Source of the DNA: G020348385 sp964538085
GTDB taxonomy: Bacteria > Acidobacteriota > Aminicenantia > Aminicenantales > Aminicenantaceae
Reading direction: 5' to 3'
DNA: 64,000 bases
Assembly: GCA_964538085.1 (NCBI GenBank)
Contig: CAZIDF010000003.1
Coordinates: 62,001-126,000, forward strand
In this document: one piece after another, positions 8,692 to 17,239 of the stretch
Position numbering within the stretch: position 1 is the stretch's first letter
Layout: each line of letters starts with the position of its first letter
Notes under the pieces: generated by a model
Database searches by the model: none
What the model saw: only the letters and a program-made list of their open reading frames with translations
Told to the model about the DNA's origin: nothing
Program-made: the position numbers and the translations under genes

Positions 8692-8697
8692 TATAAT
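8692..8697 (+). promoter_or_regulatory. Perfect -10 hexamer upstream of the DUF6599-like gene
   Basis: TATAAT lies 24 bases before the ATG at 8722. The nearest -35-like hexamers, TTGAAA (8672-8677, spacing 14) and TTGTGT (8667-8672, spacing 19), are badly spaced. A 6-bp GC-rich hairpin (GGAGGC at 8642-8647 with GCCTCC at 8660-8665) sits just upstream. Confidence 0.35.
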
Positions 8698-8721
8698 CCT
8701 ACTTCACCCTTCGTTCGAACT

Positions 8722-9759
8722 ATGCTCGGAAAGTTGCCCGATAAATTCTGTGTTTATACAATTTTTCTTTTTATCGCAGTTCTTGTTATTCTAGATGGGA
8801 GGGTTTTTTCTCTAAAAAATGGAGGGTCTGACTTAAAGAACGGAAGAATAGATATGAATCAATCCGCCCCTTTGCTCCCCAAATCAGTAGGGATGTGGAC
8901 CAGGCCCGATTCTCCCCAAGTCGTGACCGACAAAAACATATTCGACTATATGGATGGCGCCGGAGAACTTTATCTCGGCTACCGGTTCGACCGTTTAGAT
9001 GTTTATGAATATAGCGCCCAAGCACAAAAGGAAATTCTTGTGGAATTGTATTTCATGAAGACATCCGACGATGCCTTCGGCCTGCTTTCTCTGGATTGGG
9101 GAGGGGATCCTGTGGAATCGATCTCTTCCTCCCAGGATGAGGAAGCGGCTGATTTCGCTTGGCCGAGGGCACTGTACGGGGAGGGTTTGCTGCGGCTCTG
9201 GACGGACAACGTCTATGCCCGTGTCATGGCCATGCAGGAAACTCCGGAATCCAAGCAGGCCGTTCTATCTATCGGGAGGGCTATCGTCAAAGACCGCAAA
9301 AGTCCTCCAGGACCGGAGCTTATGGGAAGGATCAAACATTCCCTCTTGGCGGATTGGTCCCTGCGTCGGGACAGGAGTCACTTTTTCCGTACCCATCATG
9401 TGCTGAATTCCCTTTACTATTTAAGCCATCAAAACATCCTCGACCTGGATCTTAAATGTGAAGCCGTTGCGGCTCAGTATGAAAATAGGGTATCGGAAGG
9501 AGACAAAACCCGGATTCAATTTCTTCTCGTGCACTATCCGGATTCGAATAGAGCTAAGCAGGCGCTCGGCCATTTTCACGAGGTCTATCTTCCTGACCAT
9601 CCTTTTGTGACAAAAACGGGCCCCTCAGGAGAAATTGCCGGATTGTTTTCTGTCGAAGAAGGTTGGATGGCTTATTCCAATCGGACTGAGTATATCGCAT
9701 TTGTGTTCGAATGCCCTGACGAAAAAACAGCAAGGCTGGTGTTGGATCAAATGTTTTAG
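8722..9759 (+). CDS. DUF6599-like exported/membrane-anchored protein, 345 aa
   Basis: Residues 9-28 form one hydrophobic segment (signal or anchor). The next part holds an IFDYMDGAGELYLGYRFD motif that I associate with the DUF6599 family of Acidobacteriota-type genomes, in which proteins usually occur near redox or exported enzymes; function is unknown. The remainder is mixed alpha/beta, with a strand-rich C-terminus ending VFECPDEKTARLVLDQMF. There is no strong Shine-Dalgarno before the ATG. It directly precedes a Tat-exported DUF362 protein (24-base gap) and is probably cotranscribed with it. Confidence 0.6.
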   Translation: MLGKLPDKFCVYTIFLFIAVLVILDGRVFSLKNGGSDLKNGRIDMNQSAPLLPKSVGMWTRPDSPQVVTDKNIFDYMDGAGELYLGYRFDRLDVYEYSAQAQKEILVELYFMKTSDDAFGLLSLDWGGDPVESISSSQDEEAADFAWPRALYGEGLLRLWTDNVYARVMAMQETPESKQAVLSIGRAIVKDRKSPPGPELMGRIKHSLLADWSLRRDRSHFFRTHHVLNSLYYLSHQNILDLDLKCEAVAAQYENRVSEGDKTRIQFLLVHYPDSNRAKQALGHFHEVYLPDHPFVTKTGPSGEIAGLFSVEEGWMAYSNRTEYIAFVFECPDEKTARLVLDQMF

Positions 9760-9783
9760 CGCATAATCAGAAGGAGGGAGAAT

Positions 9784-10668
9784 ATGTCCAAAAAAAGAAT
9801 GACTTTGACACGGAGAGATTTTCTCCGGGGAACGCTGGGAACAACCATCGGGGCATCTGTTTTGGGACCAGGTGTTCTAAAAGCGGGATGGAAAGCATCT
9901 GGTTCGAGTTTGGTGACCGTAGTCCGTGAAAAAAACGCTATGGATGCCGATAATAACGTCAATACCGCAGCACTAAAAACCATGTTGGACCAGACATTGA
10001 TAAAACTCACTGGAAAAACGACTCCTAAGGATGCCTGGCTCAGTCTTATCACTCCCGACGACATCATCGGGCTTGTACCCACACCCCATCTCAATCCCAC
10101 CCATCCAGAAGTGGTGGATGCGGTCAAGAGTTCTCTCGTCGATGCAGGAATCTCCGCAGAAAAGATCGTGGATGCTCAAGGTGGACCCGACAAACCCGAA
10201 GCTTGCACGGCTTTGATCGGACTCCCCGGTCTAAAGGCTCACTGGCTGACAGGCATCGGGACTGTCATGAAGCTTTACATCATGTACTCGGGAAATCCCC
10301 AGAAATACCACAATGAAAACAGCGCCAACCTGGGAGAGATCTGGAACCTGCCGTTTGTCAAAGGCAAAACCAAGCTTGTGCTGGTCGATGCCCTGCATCC
10401 CCTTTGTGATAAAGGGCCGCAGGTAGATCCCCGTTACAAATGGGCCTATAACGGCTTGATCGCCGGGACCGATCCGGTGGCCGTCGAAACCGTTTGCCTC
10501 CGCATTATCCAGGAGAAAAGAAAAAAAATGAGAGGAGAGTCCTGGCCTCTATCTCCCCCTCCCATCTGTGTGGAAGCAGCCGACAAGACATACGGATTGG
10601 GAACCAGCAACTGGGACAACATCAAAGTCCAACATTATGGCTGGGATGAAGGATCGCTTCTCGGCTGA
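9784..10668 (+). CDS. Tat-exported DUF362 domain protein, 294 aa
   Basis: A twin-arginine signal is clear (LTRRDFLRGTLGTT, then a moderately hydrophobic stretch), so the protein is exported folded, which in this family suggests a cofactor or metal centre acquired in the cytoplasm. The body matches the DUF362 fold: DDIIGLVPTPHLNPTHPEV near residue 97, a central KLVLVDALHPLCDKGP, and a C-terminal GTDPVAVETVCLRIIQEKR. The family contains iron-sulfur-associated proteins of unknown reaction; this copy has no ferredoxin-type CxxCxxC cluster. The ATG is preceded by AGGAGGGAG. A second DUF362 paralogue lies at 52980-53867, there next to a polyferredoxin. Confidence 0.8.
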   Translation: MSKKRMTLTRRDFLRGTLGTTIGASVLGPGVLKAGWKASGSSLVTVVREKNAMDADNNVNTAALKTMLDQTLIKLTGKTTPKDAWLSLITPDDIIGLVPTPHLNPTHPEVVDAVKSSLVDAGISAEKIVDAQGGPDKPEACTALIGLPGLKAHWLTGIGTVMKLYIMYSGNPQKYHNENSANLGEIWNLPFVKGKTKLVLVDALHPLCDKGPQVDPRYKWAYNGLIAGTDPVAVETVCLRIIQEKRKKMRGESWPLSPPPICVEAADKTYGLGTSNWDNIKVQHYGWDEGSLLG

Positions 10669-10753
10669 ACCAAACGACAAAGATTTCGTACTTTGGCATA
10701 GGTCTTCCAACCATCTGGCGGGCTGATATAAAAAAAAGGAGAAAATAAAAAAA

Positions 10754-11326
10754 ATGGGAAATCCAAAAATCTCTCGCCGTCAATTTGTTGGAACAACAGC
10801 TCTTGGGATTGGATGTTTGGCAGCAGGATCGACTTCTAAGCTTTTTGCCGATGAATCGTCATCCATGGTCCCCCTGATGCAAAACGTTTGGAAACAAGCA
10901 AAAGCGTACACGATGGAGTTTGCCGAAGCCATGCCGGAGGAAAAATACGGATTCAAGCCTACCGAAGAAGTTTTCTCTTTTGCAGAGCAACTTTTGCATC
11001 TTGCCGGCGCAAATTTCTGGTTCTTTGCGAGTATTAAAGGGGAAAAACCCCCTCAACCGGAAGAGGCTCTAAATGCGGAGGGCAAAACAAAGAAAGATGT
11101 CGTCGACATGGTCGAGGAATCGTTTGCGTTCGGGGACACAGTCATCGACGGTTTGACTGACAAAATTCTTCATGAAGAGGTCGCCATGGGCGAGAATAAG
11201 CTTGTCGTTTGGAAACTCCTTTTATTTAGTTCGGACCACCTCACGCATCATCGGGGACAGTTGGTGGTTTACCTCCGGCTGAACGGCATAAAACCGCCCC
11301 AATATCGATCTGGATTTTTTGGTTAA
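10754..11326 (+). CDS. Exported DinB family protein, 190 aa
   Basis: The N-terminus ISRRQFVGTTALGIGCLAAG is a twin-arginine signal. The mature part is a four-helix DinB/YfiT-like domain: metal-ligand candidates are the His in FAEQLLHLAGANFW (near residue 82) and those in DHLTHHRGQLVVYLRLNG (near 165), which is the family signature. DinB-superfamily members include the bacillithiol S-transferase BstA and other thiol-dependent transferases. That is notable because the bacillithiol biosynthesis genes start 4 kb downstream on the same strand, but the export signal here is unlike cytosolic BstA. An AAAGGAG element lies 12 bases upstream of the ATG, rather far. Substrate is unknown. Confidence 0.8.
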   Translation: MGNPKISRRQFVGTTALGIGCLAAGSTSKLFADESSSMVPLMQNVWKQAKAYTMEFAEAMPEEKYGFKPTEEVFSFAEQLLHLAGANFWFFASIKGEKPPQPEEALNAEGKTKKDVVDMVEESFAFGDTVIDGLTDKILHEEVAMGENKLVVWKLLLFSSDHLTHHRGQLVVYLRLNGIKPPQYRSGFFG

Positions 11327-11377
11327 AATCGAAGACGAAAGAGTTTCTCTGGAATGTATTGCCGTAACAGAATTTCG

Positions 11378-11406
11378 TTTGCATAGTTTTTCCAATCGAC
11401 TATAAT
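11378..11406 (+). promoter_or_regulatory. Candidate sigma70-type promoter for the DUF2911 gene
   Basis: TTTGCA (11378-11383) and a perfect TATAAT (11401-11406) are separated by exactly 17 bases, predicting transcription from about 11413. The gene's ATG at 11441 is preceded by AAAGGAGGAG. Confidence 0.55.
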
Positions 11407-11440
11407 GATAGAAATTCTATATTCATGAAAGGAGGAGATT

Positions 11441-12028
11441 ATGAAACGTCTCAGCATTATCGGCTTGGTCTTGATTCTTTCCGTTCTTTTGGTTCAGCCG
11501 TCTACTGCCTTTGCTCAAGGGAATCAGGTTCGCGCAAGCCTGAAAGCCAGCGTTATGCAGGTTTTGGGAGTTGATACCGCGATCACGATAACTTATGGCA
11601 GACCGGGTGTAAAAGGGAGAAAGATCTGGGGTGAACTGGTTCCTTACGGCCTGGCACCTGGAAACAGATATTCCAAAGATCAGCCCTATCCCTGGCGGGC
11701 CGGTGCAAACGAAAACACGACCATCGAATGCACCAAGGACATTATGGTTGAGGGCAGCAAACTTCCGGCTGGGAAGTATGGCATCCACATGATCCCGTCG
11801 GAAAAAGACTGGACCATCATCTTCAGCAAAAACAACTCAGCCTGGGGTAGTTTCCAGTACAACCAGGACGAGGATGCGCTCCGAGTAACGGTGACCCCGG
11901 TCAAGGCTCCTCACCAGGAATGGATGGTGTTCGGGTTCGAAGATCTGGCTGGAACGGCTGCTACTGCCTATCTACACTGGGAAGAGCTAAAGGTTCCATT
12001 TAAGATCGAATTGCCCAAAGAAGAATAG
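11441..12028 (+). CDS. Exported DUF2911 domain protein, 195 aa
   Basis: A signal peptide (LSIIGLVLILSVLLVQPSTA, cut near FAQG) is followed by a single DUF2911 domain with its hallmark order: ITITYGRPGVKGRKIWGELV, PYPWRAGANENTTIE, LPAGKYGIHMIPSEKDWTII and a late FGFEDL. DUF2911 proteins are exported beta-rich proteins of unknown function in Bacteroidota and Acidobacteriota. It has its own predicted promoter and strong ribosome-binding site, and is followed by an AT-rich hairpin that overlaps its stop codon, so it may be a single-gene transcript. Confidence 0.85.
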   Translation: MKRLSIIGLVLILSVLLVQPSTAFAQGNQVRASLKASVMQVLGVDTAITITYGRPGVKGRKIWGELVPYGLAPGNRYSKDQPYPWRAGANENTTIECTKDIMVEGSKLPAGKYGIHMIPSEKDWTIIFSKNNSAWGSFQYNQDEDALRVTVTPVKAPHQEWMVFGFEDLAGTAATAYLHWEELKVPFKIELPKEE

Positions 12029-12066
12029 CCAATCATTTCGAGCCTATTCTTTTGATTTTATATTTT
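12021..12066 (+). terminator. Possible intrinsic terminator after the DUF2911 gene
   Basis: AAGAATAG (12021-12028) pairs exactly with CTATTCTT (12044-12051) across a 15-base loop, and is followed by a T-rich tract. The stem is AT-rich and includes the stop codon, so terminator strength is doubtful. Confidence 0.35.
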
Positions 12067-12079
12067 ATTTAGATCTGAC

Positions 12080-14578
12080 ATGCAGAGACATTTGAAAAAC
12101 TACATTTCTATCCTTTGTACTTTTATTCTTGTCTTTTCCCTTAACGCGCATGCCCAAAGGATCGAAATTCCAGGCGCAGGTGAATTGCAGATAGGGCTTC
12201 AAAAACTCAATGTGCTTGGCAGTGTCCTGTATGTTGCCGCTCACCCCGATGACGAAAATACGGCCGCGCTGGCATATTTCTCGAAAGGAAGAAAATACCG
12301 GACTGCCTATCTTTCTTTGACTCGAGGCGATGGCGGACAGAACCTGATCGGACCGGAAAAGGGAGCTGAGATCGGGATCATCCGGACGCAAGAGCTCTTG
12401 GCTGCCCGGCGGATCGATGGAGCTGAACAGTTTTTTACACGCGCTGTCGATTTCGGCTACTCGAAAACACCGGAGGAAACACTGGAATTTTGGGGAAAGG
12501 AAGAGATCCTGGCCGATTTAGTCTGGATTATCCGCAAATTCCGTCCCGATGTGGTCATCACCCGGTTCGCCACGGACAGTTCCAGCGGTCATGGACACCA
12601 TACAGCCTCAGGGTGGTTGATCGAAGAAGCCTTTCATGCGGCGTCCGATCCTCAAAAATTCCCCGAACAGTTGAAATATGTAAAGCCCTGGGCTGCCAAA
12701 AGATTGTACTGGAATAGCTGGCGGCCCAGAGAACAGGAAACCCAGGATCTGCAGAGGATCGACACCGGTGAATACAACCCTCTTTTGGGAAAATCGTACA
12801 CGGAAATGGCCGCTGAAAGCCGGTCCAATCACAAAAGCCAGGGATTCGGGACGACCGGCAGGCGAGGAACGCAGTTCGATTATTTTAAGCTTGTTGCCGG
12901 AACCCCGGCATCGGCCGACATATTCGATGGGATCGATACTTCCTGGAAACGTGTGCCCGGCAGCCAAAAGGTGGAGTCTGTGTTGGCCGATGTCCTGGAG
13001 ACCTTTGATTCACAGTATCCTTCGAAATCCATCCCTGGTCTTCTGGCTGTATACAAAGAGTTGACAAAACTTGAAAAGACCTATTGGGTCAACATAAAAA
13101 TGGGGGAACTTTTGCGCGTCATTCAAGCGTGTGCCGGGCTCTGGATGGAGGCGATTGCAGGTGACTTTGCCGCTACCCCAGGAGATAAGATCGATATAAG
13201 GACCACCATCGTCAATCGGTCGGATTTTCCGTTCCGGTTACAAAAATTAAGTATCCCGAATATGACAGATGATATTGTCGAAAACATGCTGTTGAACAGC
13301 AATGAGTCACAGACCGTTGCGGAGACTGTCGTCATCCCGGCCGATTTTCCGATTTCCCAACCATATTGGCTTAAGGCCGAACCAAAAAAAGGAATATTCA
13401 TGGGCAGCGAACAGAAAATGATAGGAGAGGCTGAAAATCCCCCTTCGATTGTCGTAAAAGTAAGCTTGAGCGCGAATGAGAATCTACTGGAATACTCTCT
13501 CCCTCTCTTATATAGGTGGAGAGATAGAGTGGACGGCGAACTTTATAGGAACTTCGAGATCAGGCCTTCGGTCACGATGCAGATGGAAAATAAAGTGAGC
13601 ATTTTTCCTGATGAAAAGCCCAAGAGAATAAAAGTCAAAATGAAGAGCCACTCTCCGAATGTTTCTGGCCTGATTCGTCTTAAGGGAAGTGAAAAATGGA
13701 GCATTTTTCCTGAAACCATCCCATTCTCTTTCTCTGGAAAATACGAAGAACAGGAATTCATGTTTGAGGTCCAACCACCCAAAGCTTCCGATGAGACAGT
13801 GTTGACAGCCATTGCAGAGGTCAACAATAAAAAAATCGACCGCACCTTGGTAGAGATCTCCTATCCCCACATTCACAGGCAGGTCTATTTCCCGGAGAGC
13901 CGGATAAAAGCGGTAAGGTTGGATATCGAGCGATCCGGAAAAAAGCTGGGATACATAATGGGGGCCGGGGACGAAGTTGCCGCCAGCCTGCGAGATTTGG
14001 GTTATGAGGTTGTCGAGCTGAGCGATGAGATGCTGGAAAATGGAGAGTTTTCCCAGTTCGATGCCATTATCACAGGCATACGCGCTTACAACACCCGCGA
14101 GCGTCTCAGACATGTGCAGGGAAAACTTTTGCAGTATATCGAAAACGGAGGAACCTTGATCGTCCAATATAATGTTTCCAGAGGGATGCTGATCGAAAAT
14201 GTCGGTCCTTATCCTTTTACCATCGGACAGGACCGCGTGAGCATGGAAAATGCTCCTGTCCAAATTCTCCATCCTGAACATCCCCTTCTAAATTTCCCCA
14301 ATGTGATCGGCCCTGAAGATTTTGAAGGTTGGGTCCAGGAAAGAGGGCTTTATTTTGCAGCACAATGGGATGAAAAATACGAACCGATGCTTTCTTCTCA
14401 TGACACGAACGAGACAGAAAAAAATGGCGGCCTGCTGTACACCCGTTATGGCAAGGGTGTGTTCATATATACAGGATACTCCTGGTTCCGGCAGCTGCCC
14501 GCTGGCGTGCCTGGAGCTTTTCGACTTTTTGCCAACATGATCTCAGGTGGAAAATCGGATGAAAAACAGAAACAGTGA
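12080..14578 (+). CDS. Exported PIG-L/LmbE deacetylase with C-terminal glutamine-amidotransferase-like domain, 832 aa
   Basis: A signal peptide covers residues 1-25. The PIG-L domain follows, with the zinc motif AHPDDE at 54-59, the SLTRGDGGQN loop near 80, and the second zinc segment GHGHH at 170-174. A beta-rich middle (about 360-600) leads to a C-terminal alpha/beta domain (about 600-830) resembling ThuA/class I amidotransferase-like folds (FDAIITGIRAYNTRERLRH, GGTLIVQYNVSRGM). PIG-L enzymes hydrolyse N-acetyl amide bonds on sugars or amides of thiol conjugates (BshB and Bca of the bacillithiol pathway belong here). The long exported form is common in Bacteroidota and Acidobacteriota, where its substrate is unknown. 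It heads the run leading to bshC, bshB1, bshA and a symporter, and overlaps the next small gene. Confidence 0.82.
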   Translation: MQRHLKNYISILCTFILVFSLNAHAQRIEIPGAGELQIGLQKLNVLGSVLYVAAHPDDENTAALAYFSKGRKYRTAYLSLTRGDGGQNLIGPEKGAEIGIIRTQELLAARRIDGAEQFFTRAVDFGYSKTPEETLEFWGKEEILADLVWIIRKFRPDVVITRFATDSSSGHGHHTASGWLIEEAFHAASDPQKFPEQLKYVKPWAAKRLYWNSWRPREQETQDLQRIDTGEYNPLLGKSYTEMAAESRSNHKSQGFGTTGRRGTQFDYFKLVAGTPASADIFDGIDTSWKRVPGSQKVESVLADVLETFDSQYPSKSIPGLLAVYKELTKLEKTYWVNIKMGELLRVIQACAGLWMEAIAGDFAATPGDKIDIRTTIVNRSDFPFRLQKLSIPNMTDDIVENMLLNSNESQTVAETVVIPADFPISQPYWLKAEPKKGIFMGSEQKMIGEAENPPSIVVKVSLSANENLLEYSLPLLYRWRDRVDGELYRNFEIRPSVTMQMENKVSIFPDEKPKRIKVKMKSHSPNVSGLIRLKGSEKWSIFPETIPFSFSGKYEEQEFMFEVQPPKASDETVLTAIAEVNNKKIDRTLVEISYPHIHRQVYFPESRIKAVRLDIERSGKKLGYIMGAGDEVAASLRDLGYEVVELSDEMLENGEFSQFDAIITGIRAYNTRERLRHVQGKLLQYIENGGTLIVQYNVSRGMLIENVGPYPFTIGQDRVSMENAPVQILHPEHPLLNFPNVIGPEDFEGWVQERGLYFAAQWDEKYEPMLSSHDTNETEKNGGLLYTRYGKGVFIYTGYSWFRQLPAGVPGAFRLFANMISGGKSDEKQKQ

Positions 14579-14860
14579 AAAACCGGACAACGGCCGAGAA
14601 AAACCGCCGATCTTTTCGTCCTGGAACCGGTGGTATGCCGTTGTTTTGTTGAATTTGGCGGTTCTCATCCTGCTTTTTTTTCTNNNNNNNNNNNNNNNNN
14701 NNNNNNNNNNNNNNNNNNNNNNNNNNNNNNNNNNNNNNNNNNNNNNNNNNNNNNNNNNNNNNNNNNNNNNNNNNNNNNNNNNNGGTGGTATGCCGTTGTT
14801 TTGTTGAATTTGGCGGTTCTCATCCTGCTTTTTTTTCTATTTACCAAAGCCTTTGAATAA
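14559..14860 (+). CDS. Small single-span membrane protein, about 48 aa, interrupted by an assembly gap
   Basis: The ATG at 14559 overlaps the end of the PIG-L gene and has an AGGTGG site eight bases upstream. Before the gap the frame reads to WNRWYAVVLLNLAVLILLFF; after the gap the same sequence recurs and continues LFTKAFE then TAA at 14858-14860. Because the 55 bases on each side of the N run are identical, removing the N run and one copy restores one intact frame of 48 codons: a polar N-terminus rich in Asn, Glu and Pro, and one transmembrane helix. As printed the two halves are in different frames. I do not recognise the family. Its tight placement between the PIG-L gene and bshC suggests a role with those genes. 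Confidence 0.6.
14629..14838. repeat. Exact 55-bp duplication flanking a 100-N scaffold gap
   Basis: Bases 14629-14683 and 14784-14838 are identical (both begin GGTGGTATGCC and end with TGC, eight T, CT), and the run between them is exactly 100 N (14684-14783). This is the signature of two contigs overlapping by the assembler k-mer that a scaffolder failed to merge. The real genome most likely has one copy and no gap. Confidence 0.85.
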
Positions 14861-14879
14861 AGAATCCTTAAGATCGAAC

Positions 14880-16469
14880 ATGTCTCCCTTGGCAAATGAC
14901 TACATTTACGCATACGATAAAGTCGCTGAGTTTTTCAACGGGGACTTTCGCGATTTAAATTCATTCCAGCGTCAAAAAGATATAGCTGGCTCCCGCGATG
15001 TGGATCGGGGATCCTTGGGCGATATTTTGCTGGAGCAAAACCGGGAGTACGGTTGTGGAAACCGGACGATCGAAAATATCGAAAGACTGACCCGGGAACA
15101 AGCGTGTGTCATTATAACGGGGCAGCAGGTCGGCCTGTTCTCCGGCCCCCTCTACACGATCTATAAATGCCTGACCGCGCTCAAACTGACCGAACACCTA
15201 AACCAAACCTGCAAGGGGAGTTATGTGCCGGTATTTTGGCTGGCCTCGGATGATCACGATTTTGCCGAGATCGATCATATAAACCTGCTCGATAGCGACA
15301 ACCAGCTTGAAAAAATCCACTATAAGTCTCCCATGTCCCATCTCAAGATTCCTGCTTCCGATTTGGTCTTGACTTCGGAAGTCTCGAATTGTATTCAGCG
15401 TCTCGACGATCTAACCCGGAATTCTGAATTCAAGCCGGGTATTCTGTCGCATTTGCGTGATGCCTACCGGGTTGATCTCACGTTTACCCAAGCGTTTGCC
15501 CGGTGGATGACCCGCTTGTTCAAATCTTATGGTCTTGTCTTTGTGGATGCCAGTCACCCCGGCCTTAAAAAACGAGGGAAAAAAGTATTTGCCCTTGAGA
15601 TCGCCGAACACTCGCCCTCGACTATTCAAGTCCTTGAAACATCTGGCAAGCTGAGACACGCCGGCTATCACAGTCAGGTCCAGCTCCACGAAGGAATATT
15701 GAATCTTTTTCTTGCCGAGAAAGAAAGACGGACCGTTCAAAAAAAAAGGGATGATTTTATTATAAAAGAGGTGGGACGGACCTATGCAAAAAAGGAGTTC
15801 CTCGCTCTTCTGAATGAAAAACCTGAATTGTTCAGTCCGAATGTCCTGCTTCGTCCGATCTACCAGGATGCGCTTTTTCCGACAGTCGCTTATGTCGGGG
15901 GACCGGGAGAAATTGCCTATTTTGCACAGATGAAAGGGGTATACGAGAGTTTTGGCCTGCCCATGCCGGTTATTTATCCGAGAAAATCCGTCACTCTCAT
16001 CGAAAAAAATATCAACAACGTGCTTAAAAAGTATGATATTAACATCCGGGAAATATGGGAGGATGCGGATAAAATAATCACGGAAGTGGTCAAAAAGCGA
16101 ATTCCCGCGTCGATTGAAGAGGTTTTTCGCAGGGCTTCTTCACGTCTTGGGCAGGAGTTTCAGCTCATCAAACAGGAGATAGTTGCCTTTGATCCGGCCT
16201 TGGAAAAATCGGCAGATCTTGCCTCGAGGAGGATGGATCAACAGTTGAAATTTCTGGAACAGAAAATATTAGGGGCGGCCAAAAAACGGGACAAAACCAT
16301 CAAGCAACAATTGCTCAAAGCCAAAAACTCTCTGTATCCCGGTAACCATCTCCAGGAAAGGATATTCAATATTGTCCCCTATTTAATAAAATACGATTAT
16401 GCATTGGTGGATGTTCTGTATGAAAGCATCGAAATGGAAAATTTCGACCATCAGGTAATAAAATTATGA
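14880..16469 (+). CDS. bshC: Bacillithiol biosynthesis cysteine-adding enzyme BshC, 529 aa
   Basis: BshC is held to attach cysteine to glucosaminyl-malate in the last step of bacillithiol synthesis. The sequence has the family hallmarks: CVIITGQQVGLFSGPLYTIY (near residue 78), VPVFWLASDDHDFAEIDHIN, LRPIYQDALFPTVAYVGGPG and a long coiled-coil-rich region near 400-500. Length matches the usual 530-540 residues. I place the start at the ATG at 14880; a TTG at 14853, overlapping the preceding stop, would add nine residues, and neither has a strong Shine-Dalgarno. It is followed closely by bshB1 and bshA on the same strand, which makes the assignment secure. Confidence 0.93.
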   Translation: MSPLANDYIYAYDKVAEFFNGDFRDLNSFQRQKDIAGSRDVDRGSLGDILLEQNREYGCGNRTIENIERLTREQACVIITGQQVGLFSGPLYTIYKCLTALKLTEHLNQTCKGSYVPVFWLASDDHDFAEIDHINLLDSDNQLEKIHYKSPMSHLKIPASDLVLTSEVSNCIQRLDDLTRNSEFKPGILSHLRDAYRVDLTFTQAFARWMTRLFKSYGLVFVDASHPGLKKRGKKVFALEIAEHSPSTIQVLETSGKLRHAGYHSQVQLHEGILNLFLAEKERRTVQKKRDDFIIKEVGRTYAKKEFLALLNEKPELFSPNVLLRPIYQDALFPTVAYVGGPGEIAYFAQMKGVYESFGLPMPVIYPRKSVTLIEKNINNVLKKYDINIREIWEDADKIITEVVKKRIPASIEEVFRRASSRLGQEFQLIKQEIVAFDPALEKSADLASRRMDQQLKFLEQKILGAAKKRDKTIKQQLLKAKNSLYPGNHLQERIFNIVPYLIKYDYALVDVLYESIEMENFDHQVIKL

Positions 16470-16501
16470 ATAAATCTATCTGGATTATTCAGGAGGATTG
16501 A

Positions 16502-17239
16502 GTGAGATTGGATGCTTTGGCTTTCGGCGCTCATGCCGATGATGTGGAGCTGGCATGCAGCGGCACTATAATGAAGTTGGGATCCCTCGGCTATAAAACC
16601 GGTGTTCTCACGTTGACTCGGGGAGAAACGGCAACCCGAGGCAGTGCTGAAATAAGGGCTGAGGAGTTCAAAGCGGCCAGCGAAATGATGGATTTGGCCG
16701 TACATAAAATGCTGGATATTCCTGATGGACGCATAGAAGATTCATGGGATAATAAGGCAAAAATCATCAAAGAAATTCGCACGTATAAACCCAGGATCGT
16801 TTTTGCCCCCTACTGGAAAGCCCGTCACCCGGATCATGAAGAAACATCTCATCTGGTTCGCAAGGCGGCCTACTTGGCCGGGCTAAAAAAACTGGACACG
16901 GATCAGGAACCCTTTCGTCCCTATAAGGTCATCTATTACCAGACCCGGTTCGAGTTCGAACCATCTTTTATTGTCGATATCTCGGATTTTCATGATCGGA
17001 AGGTAAAATCGATACTGTCTTATAAATCTCAATTCCACCACCACCAGAAGTCCGAGTTCGGAGAGGAGGAGACACTGATAAGCCATCCTGAGTTTTTGGA
17101 TAGGATTGAAACTAGGGACAAACAGTATGGAGCCTACATCGGTGTTCGTTACGGCGAGCCTTTTCTGGTTCGAGAGGCTCTCAAAGTGGACGATCCGGTG
17201 GCATTTTTCGGCCCGGAATATTTGGATGCGGTGCCATGA
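16502..17239 (+). CDS. bshB1: Bacillithiol biosynthesis deacetylase BshB1, 245 aa
   Basis: This PIG-L/LmbE zinc enzyme deacetylates N-acetylglucosaminyl-malate. The metal motif GAHADDVEL gives His11, Asp13 and Asp14, and the second segment ARHPDHEETS gives His109 and His112. The C-terminal FVDISDFHDRKVKS-type region (IVDISDFHDRKVKSILSYKS) and the late GVRYGEPF are typical of BshB1. A GTG start at 16502 is fixed by an AGGAGG site five bases upstream. Its last codons overlap the bshA start (ATGA at 17236-17239), so the two are translationally coupled. The separate exported PIG-L protein upstream is much longer and not a duplicate. Confidence 0.94.
   Translation: MRLDALAFGAHADDVELACSGTIMKLGSLGYKTGVLTLTRGETATRGSAEIRAEEFKAASEMMDLAVHKMLDIPDGRIEDSWDNKAKIIKEIRTYKPRIVFAPYWKARHPDHEETSHLVRKAAYLAGLKKLDTDQEPFRPYKVIYYQTRFEFEPSFIVDISDFHDRKVKSILSYKSQFHHHQKSEFGEEETLISHPEFLDRIETRDKQYGAYIGVRYGEPFLVREALKVDDPVAFFGPEYLDAVP

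Noticed and set aside
14547..14860. Two separate ORFs on either side of the N gap
   Set aside because: They are two halves of one gene duplicated by the unmerged 55-bp contig overlap.
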